Under the pieces are notes generated by a model that ran no database searches, was not told where the DNA came from, and was given only the letters and a program-made list of their open reading frames with translations. A DNA stretch of 64,000 nucleotides, from the NCBI GenBank assembly GCA_002707155.1, contig PAME01000013.1, positions 1 to 64,000 of the forward strand. The letters run 5' to 3'. This document shows positions 16,455-26,700 of this stretch, in pieces (the first letter of the stretch is position 1; every line of letters begins with the position of its first letter). The translations under genes and the position numbers were made by a program. Source of the DNA: Crocinitomicaceae bacterium (lineage in GTDB: Bacteria > Bacteroidota > Bacteroidia > Flavobacteriales_G > Salibacteraceae).

Positions 16455-19400
16455 TTACTGCCCAGTTAAGCGAATTGCTTCTTGTAAATCAATTTTTTTA
16501 CCGTTTTGCAAGGCTACAACAAAAGCACCACTTAATCCTTGATTTGAAACTTGTGTTTGCATTTGCTTCGCTTCGGCATAAGAACCGTAGTTTCCAGCTG
16601 TGTAATAAGTCATATCGCCATCGACTTTCGTGTCTAATCCAATATTTGAAAGACTCAAAATAACCTTAGCATCTTCAATTGGAACTTCTTGACGGTATGC
16701 TCCTACTTGAACTCTAAAGTTGATACCCGCCGCATTGTTTCCAGCAGGAGCATTTACAGTAACTGGCTGCTCTGTTGCAAAGCTAGTTCCGCCATTTGCT
16801 AATTTACTTGCCTCTTCCATAGAAACCCTGTTTCCATTATAAAAGGCTGTAACAAATGCATCAGACACTCCTAAAGATTGAATCTTGCCCTTAGCATCAT
16901 TTGCTCTGTTGATATCGTTATATACACCTGATCCATATTTATAATAATCTCCAGCGCGATATTCTATCAGCGGCGAAATGCCAAACAATTCATTCGAAGT
17001 TATTTGATTTCTGAAAGCACCTACTTGAACGGTATACATAAGTCCTTCAATTTCTGAAAGCTGCTTTACTTCTCCAGAAACCGCAGAAGTTGGAACTACC
17101 GGAGTTGGTCTTCCGCCAGAAGCCAATGCATTACTTGTCGCTTCTGGAACTTTTTCTACACCTGTTTCAATGTCTTTTGCACGAGACAAAGAGATGCGCT
17201 CTCCATTCAAATAAGCAACTACAAATGCGTCTTCGTATCCAAGTGTTCTAATTTCATTGAGTTTAAGCTGAGCTTGATTTTTTTGTTGGAACAATCCAGC
17301 AGTATACCTTATCCAACCTGGACGAGATGTTTCACCACGCACTGGTGCGAACCCTTTATAAATATCTTGTGGTGGAGGATTTCTAAAGGCTCCAATTTGA
17401 ACTTTATAAACCAAGCCCGTTGGCATAGTATTGTTCATAGGAATTGGATTGTCCGAGTTGTACAAACTCTCATTAAAATCAATCATTTTAAAGATAGCAT
17501 CAGACAGTCGCTCTGGATAATTATCAATTCCTTGCACTACTCTATTAAATTTCTCAGGAGAATATCCAGTTTCGGTAGTTCCTTCGTTTTGAGAAGCTCC
17601 TGCATTTTCTTGTGATGAACCGCCAACATTTGCATTTGCAGCAATCAATTGGTCTTCGCCAGAACCGCTTAAAGAATAAGCTCCCTGTGTTTCAGCCAAA
17701 TTGGCTAAGGCAATAAGCTTTTCGCCATTCTCTCCTTCTGCTGAACGTAAACCAATAATTGCTGCATTGTTCAGTTTAGTAAACTCGGCATATTTCTTTC
17801 GGGACTGACTTTCTTTTTGATTCATCAGCTTCGTGTTTTCCTCTTTGCTAGCAACTAATTCATCCATTTTATTGGACAATTCTTCCTTCTGAGCTTGATC
17901 ATTGGCCGACTCCATGTCAGTTTCCACGTTTCGAATTTCAGCATCAATTACTTTATTCTGCGCTTCTAATGACAGTTTTTCGGAATAGAGTACTTGGGCT
18001 GCTTTGTAGGATTTTACAGCGTCTTTTCGAGTAGCATCGTATACTTTATACTCTTCTAAAGATTGCACTTCCTGCACTTCTGCTTGAGAAATTTGACGGG
18101 TAGGTTTTGGCAAAGTAACATCACCTTCTCCAACTTGATTAGCAAGTAACACATCCTCTTCTACACTCGCTAATTCCTTAGACAATTTTTTGAGGTTATT
18201 TGCTTCAAAGTCCAACTTATCAGCCTTGTGATTTAAATCATCAACTTCAGCTAATTTGATTTTTGTTTTCTTTTTACCTCTTACTTTTTCAACGGCTTTT
18301 GTTTCTGCCTCAGCTCTTATATCTTGAGCTTGAACAACAAGTGTTTCTGCCTTTTTCAATTCTTTTTCAGAGTCTTTTTCTTCACCGGGCTCCAATGCCA
18401 ATATATTATCAGCAGCGCGCGCAACAGCTTGTTTGTTGTAAGCCAACAAAGCAACTTCCTGCTCTAATAAATCTAATGCCTGTTCTTCTTCCCTTAGCTC
18501 CGCCTCTAGCACCACTTTTTGTTTTCTTTTAGCTAAAGCATATTCCTTTTGCTTTTCTTGAACTGCTGTGGTCTCAGTTTCAATTAACTCTTTTTTAAGC
18601 GTTTCTTCCTTTTCAACTTTATACGTATAATCGGTAACTACTGCCTCGACCGTTCCAGCATTCTGCACATCAAGCACATTGGCTAGTTTATCTTCTTTTT
18701 GATTTGGAATGATTTCGCCTTTATCTGAATAAGCAATTGAGGCCGCTCCTGCGCCTGGCGTTCCTGCATTAAAATCAGAATTTCCTTGATTATTGTTTGA
18801 AGCTGAACTAGCAGCATTCGAGCTTGCATTTTGGTTTGTTGCACCACCAGCGTTTCCATTCCCTGAATTTGAATTCGATGAGGAATTTTTTTGGTTAGCA
18901 CCTTGATCATTCGCTACACCATTATCAGCGGTAAGCCTGTTATCTTCAGCATTACTTCCAGTTCCAGTATTGCTTTCATTCTGACTATTGTTAACGTTTT
19001 CTTGATTAGCTATTTCAGCATTTAATCCGTTTTCGGCTTCATTTTCTGCTGTTGAGTTGTCATTCCCAGAATTTTGTCGCGCTTGAGATTCGGCTTCATT
19101 TTGCGCAACTAACCCAGCCATTTCAGTTTTTCGTTGAGACTGAACATCATCTCTTCTTTGTTCCTCTATAGCAATCTCTTCTGAACTTAAGCGTCTTTTC
19201 CCTTCAAAGACGCGACTCATTTCCGAACGATAATCGCTTGCAATTTCTCCAGCATTTTGATTTTCTTGTGGAGTAGCCGCATCCAAATTAGCTTTTGAAG
19301 ATTCAAGGTCATTCAGCTTAGTATCCTTAAAACCTTCTAGAACATTAATTCGCTCTTGCACTACCGTAAATTTATCTGCTGGCACATCATCCTGTATACT

Positions 19401-22400
19401 TTCTAAATACCCTATTTCCTTTTCAATGTCCAAAAGCCAGCTTTGATTCAACACATAGGTATTTACCGACTTAGTGTATTCATCTTCTTCTTCAGCTAAT
19501 TCAAAAAACTCATCCAAATAAGTAGCGTGATAATTTGACTTCATTTGGGTGCGCAACGATTGATCTTCATTCTCCAAACTTGCAAGCGTATTCTCAGGAA
19601 TAAAAGCCGTCGCAGTATTTCCTTCTGATGGCATCAATGCTTTATCAGATTCAGATAAAGTATCACCTTCTTCCATGTCAGGAAATAGCGCCATTTTTGA
19701 ATCTATTTCAGGAACTGTTTTGTCAACGGTGGCATATTTTGTTGGAACGACTGCCACTGCCAATGGGGCTGAAACAATTTCATTCAACAAATCAACCTCA
19801 TCTTGAGAGCTACTCGTTCTTTTTTGAGCAATCATTTCTTCCCCACTTTCATGCTCTACTGTGCCGATAACCTCAGCTGAGTTTTCATTTGCTCCTTGAA
19901 CATCTTCATAGGCTTCAGCAGGGTCAAAACCGCCCCCTGATTCTTGATTTGACGTAGCAGCTGACCGAGCTTTTTCATTCGCTACTTTTTCCGCAATCGT
20001 TAACGCTTCGTCGGCATTAACGCTTGTATTTTCCTCTACAGCACTTCCTTCTGACCCAGCTGTTCCATTTGCGTTTTGAGCAGTTCCTTCTTCAGTTGAT
20101 GCAGCGCTGGATTGTTCGCTCTCCTCTGAATTACTTGGCAAATTTTCAGCTGTCTTACTATTATCAGCTGCCTTATTAGTGCCACTAGCTATTAAACTAC
20201 TTCCTGTAGACCTGTTTTCATTGACCGATCCAGCACCGTCTATTAAGTTTGGTGCAGCAGCTAACTCTGTATAGCTCTCATTTCTTTCCAGCTCTTCAAT
20301 AATTGCATCATAGGCTTCTAATTCGGCTTCTTCTTCCTTAGCTTCAGCCTCTAACACCATTAATTCCTGTTCATCGATACGACTTTTTTCTACCATTGTT
20401 GCTAAGGCAGCTCGCTCATTAATCAATTCTTCCTCTATCGCTTTCTTTTCCTTTTTACTGGCCGACTCTAAAGCAGCTTCTTTCTGAGCAATAATTTGTT
20501 CTGAATCCTCAATTTCTGAATGCAATGCTGCTAACTCATCGGCAAAATGTTTGTGTTCCTTTTCTTCTTTTTTATGAGCTGCCTCCGCTTTTTCTCGTTC
20601 GTCGTATATGTTATATGCCTGATCGGCCTCAGCTTCTATTAATTCATTATAATCGCCTACCGCCTCGGCACCATCAGAAGTAGTTGAAGCATTTAAGCTC
20701 TTCTGTTTTTGGGTTCCAGTAACAATGGTTTGCTCTAAAGCAGTTTTGTTATTAGATAAACTAGCGGCAGCATTTCTTGCGACAGTAGCTTGACGATCTA
20801 ATTTATTCGCCTTTTTAAGTTTATCCTGCGCATCAGCATATTCTGGCGAATTCAATCCATCCTCTGTTTCAATATCTATTAATGCCAACTCATTATTCGC
20901 CTCAGATTTTAATTGTTCTGCTTCAGTTGATTTTCTATCCGCAATATTTAAGGCCGACTCTCCTTGAAGAGCAATCATTTTAGCCGAGTTATCAGCAACT
21001 TTCAAATTGTCTTGCATTGCAGATTCAACCTCTTCCTTACTTGAAGAAGATGAAGGTTTAAGCACAACTGCCGCTCCAGCAACTGAGGTGGTACTGCCTA
21101 AACTATTTACTCCGGCTCCTGCAATGCCAGCAGCACTAGAGCCTGTGTTTGAAGCAATTCCAGAATTAGTGTTAGTCCCAGAGTTAGAAGTTTTCTGCGA
21201 TGAAGTGCCAGTTTCTGACTCACCCGTCTGACCTGAAAAAGCTTCCGTGCTTCCGTTCTCTTCACTAACATCAGTTGCCGATAGTTCAGAACCGTCTTCA
21301 TTGGACAATTTCGGAGCTGTATTCCCAGGATCTTCATTAATTACGAGTTCCGGTCCATCTGTTATTACTGTCGAATTGGATATGACTTTTTCATCTGAAA
21401 TTGACGTGGCCGCTTTTCCAGCATGCTCTGCATTCTCAGCAATTGAAGAATTATCTTCGGTACCTGGCACCACAGAAGCGTCAGCAATTTCACCACCAAC
21501 TGGAGTCGTAACTTTTGGCTTTCTATCCTTGAATTTATCTTTATTGATTTTAAGTTTTGCCTTTTCCTTAAAAAACTCTGCTGTGAGCTCTACATCCTCA
21601 GCTACTTCTTCGTCAACCAGATTTTTAATGATTAATTTTTCATTTTCAGTTCCTTGTCCCATTACCAACATTTCTTGCTTCAATGGCTTAAAAGTATTTC
21701 GGTCTTGCAGGTCAACTTCTCCTGAGTGAGTAACCTCACTACCTTCATAATCGACTAAAAATCTGAATTTCCCATCGTTTGGCAATTTAATTTTATACTT
21801 ACCATATTGATCTGTCGGATATTCGCCAATTATTGCATTGGTCGAAGCATCCTCTACTTTTATGGTTGCATTTTTTGTAGTTTCTGATGAAAAGGTTCCA
21901 AAGATAAAAGTGAAATCTAATGGCACTCTTTCCATATTTATTTGATAGACACTAACCTCTCCAATAGGAGTCTGTCGTTCGGAAGCAAAGTATGCGGTTT
22001 CCCCGCTTAAGTTTGGAATAAACAGGTAATCATTTGCTGGTGTGTTAATTGCAAAATCTAAGTTTTGTGGCACAGTCCAACTTCCAGTACTTGTATCCAA
22101 ACGCGATACAAAAATGTCATAGCCTCCTAAACTGTTATGACCTTCTGAGGCAAAGTATAAGGTGCTTGCATCTGCAGACATGTATGGGAAATCCTCATTA
22201 AATTCGGTGTTTATTGTTTTTCCAAGACTAATTGGCTTAGACCAAGAGCCATCATCATTTCGCACTGCATAATACAGGTCTTTTCCATCTTTATTCTCAA
22301 AAGTATGGCTACTGAAAAATATTTTTTGAGCATTTTTCGGAAAATAGAACAAGCCATTGATGTTGTTCTTCATTTCATAGGGTGATCTAAAGTCATCAGT

Positions 22401-22976
22401 TTTAACTAGTATTTGGCCTCCTTGCGCGCTTAGGTCATATACTTTGTAGAAATCTTTAGTCAGCGTATTTTTCTGATCGAGAACAATTAAATCGTTAATC
22501 GTTTTTAGTAAGGTTTTTCCGTTTTCGCATTGTCTTATTTGATTTTCAACCGTGTTTCTCTTAATTGTTGAATTGTTTGCCGAGTTTGTAAACTTCTTAT
22601 AGTATTTAATGGCCTGATCAAATTCATAATTAAGGTGTAGTGCTTCAGCGTAATAGAAATATGCAATAGGCTCTACTTCCGGTCGACTAACTGAAAACTT
22701 AAGGTACTTAATGGGCTTTTCTTTATCTGCTGACCCATATAAAAGACTCGCTCCATATTTGTAATTGTAAGTTGGATCTTTGGGGTAATTACTTACCAGG
22801 GTTGAATATAAGGATATGGCTTCTTTGTAGTTTTTGGATTCAAACTGATCGTCGGCTCCTTTGATAAGTTGTTTTTCGTTTTTATAATCTTGGCCAAAAG
22901 TGACTCCAGAAACCGCGAACATTATCAGTACTAACAGGTACTTCAAATTCCAATTATCGATGAAATTATAAATCAT
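16455..22976 (-). CDS. giant TPR-PD40-coiled-coil protein with three SPOR domains
   Basis: 2,173 residues from ATG 22976 (a TTG two codons earlier is less likely). Signal peptide (to FGQ, about residue 30); TPR-like helices about 30-150; PD40/WD40-like propeller blades about 200-340 (FSSHTFENKDGKDLYYA, DLYFASEGHNSLGGYDIFVS-type); a carboxypeptidase-regulatory-like domain about 350-420 (KVEDASTNAIIGEY). A very long low-complexity region rich in Ser/Asn/Glu/Ala with coiled coils spans about 450-1840. Three SPOR domains lie at about 1852-1950 (VYKVQIGAF), 1977-2070 (MYTVQVGAF) and 2083-2173 (FRVQVGAY). The N-terminal order matches PorE of the T9SS, where an OmpA-like domain binds peptidoglycan; SPOR domains also bind peptidoglycan. 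I infer an envelope scaffold linking outer structures to the wall, possibly T9SS-associated. Ends 11 bases before clpS. Confidence 0.82.
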   Translation of the reverse strand: MIYNFIDNWNLKYLLVLIMFAVSGVTFGQDYKNEKQLIKGADDQFESKNYKEAISLYSTLVSNYPKDPTYNYKYGASLLYGSADKEKPIKYLKFSVSRPEVEPIAYFYYAEALHLNYEFDQAIKYYKKFTNSANNSTIKRNTVENQIRQCENGKTLLKTINDLIVLDQKNTLTKDFYKVYDLSAQGGQILVKTDDFRSPYEMKNNINGLFYFPKNAQKIFFSSHTFENKDGKDLYYAVRNDDGSWSKPISLGKTINTEFNEDFPYMSADASTLYFASEGHNSLGGYDIFVSRLDTSTGSWTVPQNLDFAINTPANDYLFIPNLSGETAYFASERQTPIGEVSVYQINMERVPLDFTFIFGTFSSETTKNATIKVEDASTNAIIGEYPTDQYGKYKIKLPNDGKFRFLVDYEGSEVTHSGEVDLQDRNTFKPLKQEMLVMGQGTENEKLIIKNLVDEEVAEDVELTAEFFKEKAKLKINKDKFKDRKPKVTTPVGGEIADASVVPGTEDNSSIAENAEHAGKAATSISDEKVISNSTVITDGPELVINEDPGNTAPKLSNEDGSELSATDVSEENGSTEAFSGQTGESETGTSSQKTSNSGTNTNSGIASNTGSSAAGIAGAGVNSLGSTTSVAGAAVVLKPSSSSSKEEVESAMQDNLKVADNSAKMIALQGESALNIADRKSTEAEQLKSEANNELALIDIETEDGLNSPEYADAQDKLKKANKLDRQATVARNAAASLSNNKTALEQTIVTGTQKQKSLNASTTSDGAEAVGDYNELIEAEADQAYNIYDEREKAEAAHKKEEKEHKHFADELAALHSEIEDSEQIIAQKEAALESASKKEKKAIEEELINERAALATMVEKSRIDEQELMVLEAEAKEEEAELEAYDAIIEELERNESYTELAAAPNLIDGAGSVNENRSTGSSLIASGTNKAADNSKTAENLPSNSEESEQSSAASTEEGTAQNANGTAGSEGSAVEENTSVNADEALTIAEKVANEKARSAATSNQESGGGFDPAEAYEDVQGANENSAEVIGTVEHESGEEMIAQKRTSSSQDEVDLLNEIVSAPLAVAVVPTKYATVDKTVPEIDSKMALFPDMEEGDTLSESDKALMPSEGNTATAFIPENTLASLENEDQSLRTQMKSNYHATYLDEFFELAEEEDEYTKSVNTYVLNQSWLLDIEKEIGYLESIQDDVPADKFTVVQERINVLEGFKDTKLNDLESSKANLDAATPQENQNAGEIASDYRSEMSRVFEGKRRLSSEEIAIEEQRRDDVQSQRKTEMAGLVAQNEAESQARQNSGNDNSTAENEAENGLNAEIANQENVNNSQNESNTGTGSNAEDNRLTADNGVANDQGANQKNSSSNSNSGNGNAGGATNQNASSNAASSASNNNQGNSDFNAGTPGAGAASIAYSDKGEIIPNQKEDKLANVLDVQNAGTVEAVVTDYTYKVEKEETLKKELIETETTAVQEKQKEYALAKRKQKVVLEAELREEEQALDLLEQEVALLAYNKQAVARAADNILALEPGEEKDSEKELKKAETLVVQAQDIRAEAETKAVEKVRGKKKTKIKLAEVDDLNHKADKLDFEANNLKKLSKELASVEEDVLLANQVGEGDVTLPKPTRQISQAEVQEVQSLEEYKVYDATRKDAVKSYKAAQVLYSEKLSLEAQNKVIDAEIRNVETDMESANDQAQKEELSNKMDELVASKEENTKLMNQKESQSRKKYAEFTKLNNAAIIGLRSAEGENGEKLIALANLAETQGAYSLSGSGEDQLIAANANVGGSSQENAGASQNEGTTETGYSPEKFNRVVQGIDNYPERLSDAIFKMIDFNESLYNSDNPIPMNNTMPTGLVYKVQIGAFRNPPPQDIYKGFAPVRGETSRPGWIRYTAGLFQQKNQAQLKLNEIRTLGYEDAFVVAYLNGERISLSRAKDIETGVEKVPEATSNALASGGRPTPVVPTSAVSGEVKQLSEIEGLMYTVQVGAFRNQITSNELFGISPLIEYRAGDYYKYGSGVYNDINRANDAKGKIQSLGVSDAFVTAFYNGNRVSMEEASKLANGGTSFATEQPVTVNAPAGNNAAGINFRVQVGAYRQEVPIEDAKVILSLSNIGLDTKVDGDMTYYTAGNYGSYAEAKQMQTQVSNQGLSGAFVVALQNGKKIDLQEAIRLTGQ

Positions 22977-22988
22977 TTGCAATAGTTA

Positions 22989-23693
22989 TTATTGATCCTC
23001 ATCTTCTAAGTTAAACTCTTCATAGCTATCAATACCGCCGGGCTTTGCCCTGTTGCGTCCCAATACATTTATATTGGCTTTGCTTTCACTTCTCCTAAGC
23101 AGACGCTCTATATTTTTTTGGTGCGTAATAAGTACCATAATTGCAATGAAAATCGAGAAAATCACTAAAGAAGTGATTTCGGATTTAAAGACCAAAATAA
23201 TTAATAGAGGAAAGCATACCGCTGAAATCATAGAACCTAATGAAACGTACTTTGTTAATAAGAACACCAATAAAAATATACCAATGCAACTAAAAGCCGC
23301 TAATGGGTGGATAGCAATCATTATTCCAAGCAAGGTAGCAATGCCTTTTCCACCTCTAAACCCTACATAAACAGGAAAGATATGTCCAATTAAAACGCCA
23401 ATCCCTAATACCAATTGATAATTAACAAAGTCTGATGTTCCTGGCTGATAGTCTACAAAATAAGAGGCTAAATAAACCGAAAATGTACCTTTAAGGATAT
23501 CAAACAACAACACGGGTATACCTGCTTTTTTCCCCAATACTCTAAAGGTGTTAGTAGCGCCAGCATTTCCTGAGCCAAATTCTCGAACATCTCTACCGTA
23601 AAAAACTCTACCAACCCAAACCGCAGTGGGAATTGAACCCAAGAGGTATGCTATTAATAGCCCTATTATTTCAAATATTTGTTCTTGCTCCAT
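22989..23693 (-). CDS. plsY: glycerol-3-phosphate acyltransferase PlsY
   Basis: Transfers an acyl group from acyl-phosphate to glycerol-3-phosphate, the first step of phospholipid synthesis. 234 residues, with five to six membrane helices. Family motifs: LLGSIPTA, the substrate loop FGSGNAGATNTFRVLGKKAG, and the phosphate-binding VGFRGGKGIATLLG. The C-terminal 25 residues are charged, a mild extension over the E. coli enzyme. ATG at 23693 is clean. It lies between two giant envelope genes on the same strand. Confidence 0.95.
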   Translation of the reverse strand: MEQEQIFEIIGLLIAYLLGSIPTAVWVGRVFYGRDVREFGSGNAGATNTFRVLGKKAGIPVLLFDILKGTFSVYLASYFVDYQPGTSDFVNYQLVLGIGVLIGHIFPVYVGFRGGKGIATLLGIMIAIHPLAAFSCIGIFLLVFLLTKYVSLGSMISAVCFPLLIILVFKSEITSLVIFSIFIAIMVLITHQKNIERLLRRSESKANINVLGRNRAKPGGIDSYEEFNLEDEDQ

Positions 23694-23723
23694 GCAGTTT
23701 GCAAAGAAAAAAAATAAACCGTA

Positions 23724-26700
23724 CTAAAATTGACGGATTAGTTGATTAGCCTTGGCCTTTGTTGTAGGAATAAATTTATACTTAGCCTGTCCTTTTGAAC
23801 GCTCTTGTTTTGTTTTTTTAGCCTCTTTTATAGCTACATTATATTTATCATTTGTGGACACTGTCTGCATTATTTCAACTGAATAGGTAAAGAAATAATA
23901 AGTTGTTTTATCTTTCTTTATCTGCAACATAAAACGATCACCTGAACGCTTAATTTTAATTTCAAACTTACCCTCCAATAGCCTATTCACTTGATTCTTA
24001 TACGAATTCCCTAAGCCTATTTTACCTACACTTTGAAAGGCCATTTTTTGAGGATTCCAATACAAATCCATATTGGTTATAAATAGTAAAGCGGTCAACT
24101 CATTCGGAATTTTCTTCATTTTACCAGTAAGTCCTACGTCAGCTTTTATCTTGTTACCTGCCTCTTCTCCAACATAGGTTTTTAGACCATAACCGTAGGT
24201 AGCGTCATCATAATCAACTCTTTCATTTTCAGATTCTTCAAAATCTTTTGCCAAAATTTTCATCGCCTTATCTTCAAAAAAGAAATTGAGCAGCATAGAA
24301 GTTTCAAGCGTAACTGAATCGTTGTTAAGGTTATGTCGCAGTCTGCTTACTGGCCTTAGTTCCATTCGACCTAAATCAGCTCCCCATGAATGCTCGCCCT
24401 CAAATTTCGCAATGCATTCTTCAGATTGTAAAACGAAATAATTTCCAGTCAAATTGGGAATGTTTATCTTTTGTTCACTACCTACCCTAAATTCTTTTTG
24501 TGCAAAATTGTAACCCATTACTCCTTCAACAGAAGAAATTATTGCATCTGTTGGTTTTGCGGGCAATGCACCAAAAAGAGAATACACCTTGCTGGGCAAG
24601 CTACCCATCATCTGCCCAACATGCACTCTTTTACCATTCTCAGTAGTCGTGTTGGAATCAATAGGGATTAATATCTCGTTAGGGTCAAGATACGCATTGA
24701 ACTGTATCCATGGCGTGCTCAATTGATCGCAAGAATGAATAATTTGTGTAAGACCAGAGAAGGACAGCAGTTCCTTACTGGATTCTAAAGAGACGCCACC
24801 TTGAAACCTAAACCTAGAGTTTAAAAAGAACTCTTGAGTTTTAGGGATATTTCCACTCGCATTTGTTTGTAATTGGGTACTGACGAAAACATCGTTTAAC
24901 TCTATAATTGCGACGTTTCCGTCAACATCTTTATAGTCATACTTTCCGCTACCTTTAAATGAAACCTTATTTGATACATCCATGGTAGCACCATAAATTT
25001 TATGAAATTTATTCTCTCGGTTGGCAATTAATTGAGCATTTTTTAAGGTTTTAATTTTTGCTGCTCGCAAAACTATAATTCTTCCGCTATCGGGAATTAT
25101 TCGTGAATCTGCTACATCTAAATAGGGTACTTTATCGGCAGTAATAATCTCATTTTTTATATCGAACTTACAAGAACTAGAATAAAAGAAGAGACTGTCC
25201 TGATTGGGCTTATCGTGCTTGCTTATATCCACCAATTTAGCCCCTTCTATTTCTACCTCTCCATCAGCGCCTTCGTCCACGTTTCGTTTCTTGGCTGTTA
25301 GATCTACTAAATCGTCGTCCATGTACCAAGTAAATGCATCCATCCGAGCCATGTACTCGTTTTTTCTAAAAATAATTTCTGATGATTCCTCACTATTCGC
25401 TGTAAAATGTCCAATCCTATCTTTGAAACTTACATGTGCGTTGATGTTTTTTGTATCAAACCCTAATTCACCTAGTGATCCTGTTTTTAGAGCAAAATCA
25501 GCCGTATCGGCAAAAAACTCGAAAAACTTAAAACGAATTTCATTGGATACTGTAATGGCTTTATCAAATTCGAACTTACCTCTTTTATCTCCTTTTCCAG
25601 TGCCAATTAAACTGTCTGGGTGATATATCAAAGTTCCATCAAACGTTTTATCAGCTTCATACATAGAGAATGGCGTGGCGTAATTTGCAACCGTCATGGT
25701 ATCATGATAGGGTTGCCAATGCCAGTCAATATTAACTCCTTCAACGTTAGGGTATTCGGGTGGCCCCGGGTACTGCGACTCAATAACAAATTGCTCAGCA
25801 GTTGCGTATGCCGAATCTGGATGAAAGAAAAAGCTTTGTGATTCAGTAGTCGAGGTTATATAATCGACATATCCCGCGCCTTTTAATCCTTCATGACTCA
25901 ACAAAATATCTGCGGTAAAGGTTCCTTTTCCATCATATATGGGCATTCCTTCATCTGGAGTTGGATGAATAAAACCTAAAGAAAAGTCGGTTTGTAAAGA
26001 TAGTGTTTCCTCAAAATCTTCGAAAATACCCGCACTTTTAAATGTTCCAGCAAACTGGATACTGGAATTTTCAAAATTATCCAGACTGTCAAACTCAAAG
26101 GGTTCTAGCTTGAAATAAAAATCTTCTCTATTATAAACACCACCTTCAATTTCAGGTCGATCGTAATAAGTGTATGATTCGTTGTAACTAGTAAAAACTG
26201 GCCACCTTTTAATTGCTCGTTTCCCTGATTTATTATTGTATTTATCCACTTCTAATTTTCCATTAATGGCTTCAATTACCGTTTTAACTCGTTTCATAAT
26301 TGGCTTTCCATACTCGTCCATTTCTTCAGTTTCTACATTAATTCTCATGGAATCAATTACAGGCATCTTGATTTGGAAGGAATCATATTCGAATTTAAAA
26401 TCGCGACCAAAAAACTCCAAATTACCAGCCACAACTACCCCAGAAAAATCAAAATCTCTGTTTGGTCGCAAAAGAATCTCACAATTGAGTGGGAATATGG
26501 TCACGTTATGCGAATCACTCAAGTTTATACCTCGCACACCGTGTATTTGCATGTAAGAAGAGTCTAAATTAAAATCTGCATTATGCTCATTACCAACACA
26601 TTGCCTATCGTTCCTTTTTGGCGGATCAGATACTATCTGAATAATATCATAATCTCTTTTCCTTAACCTTGCTTGCACATAATTGAACGTTTTGGGCAAA

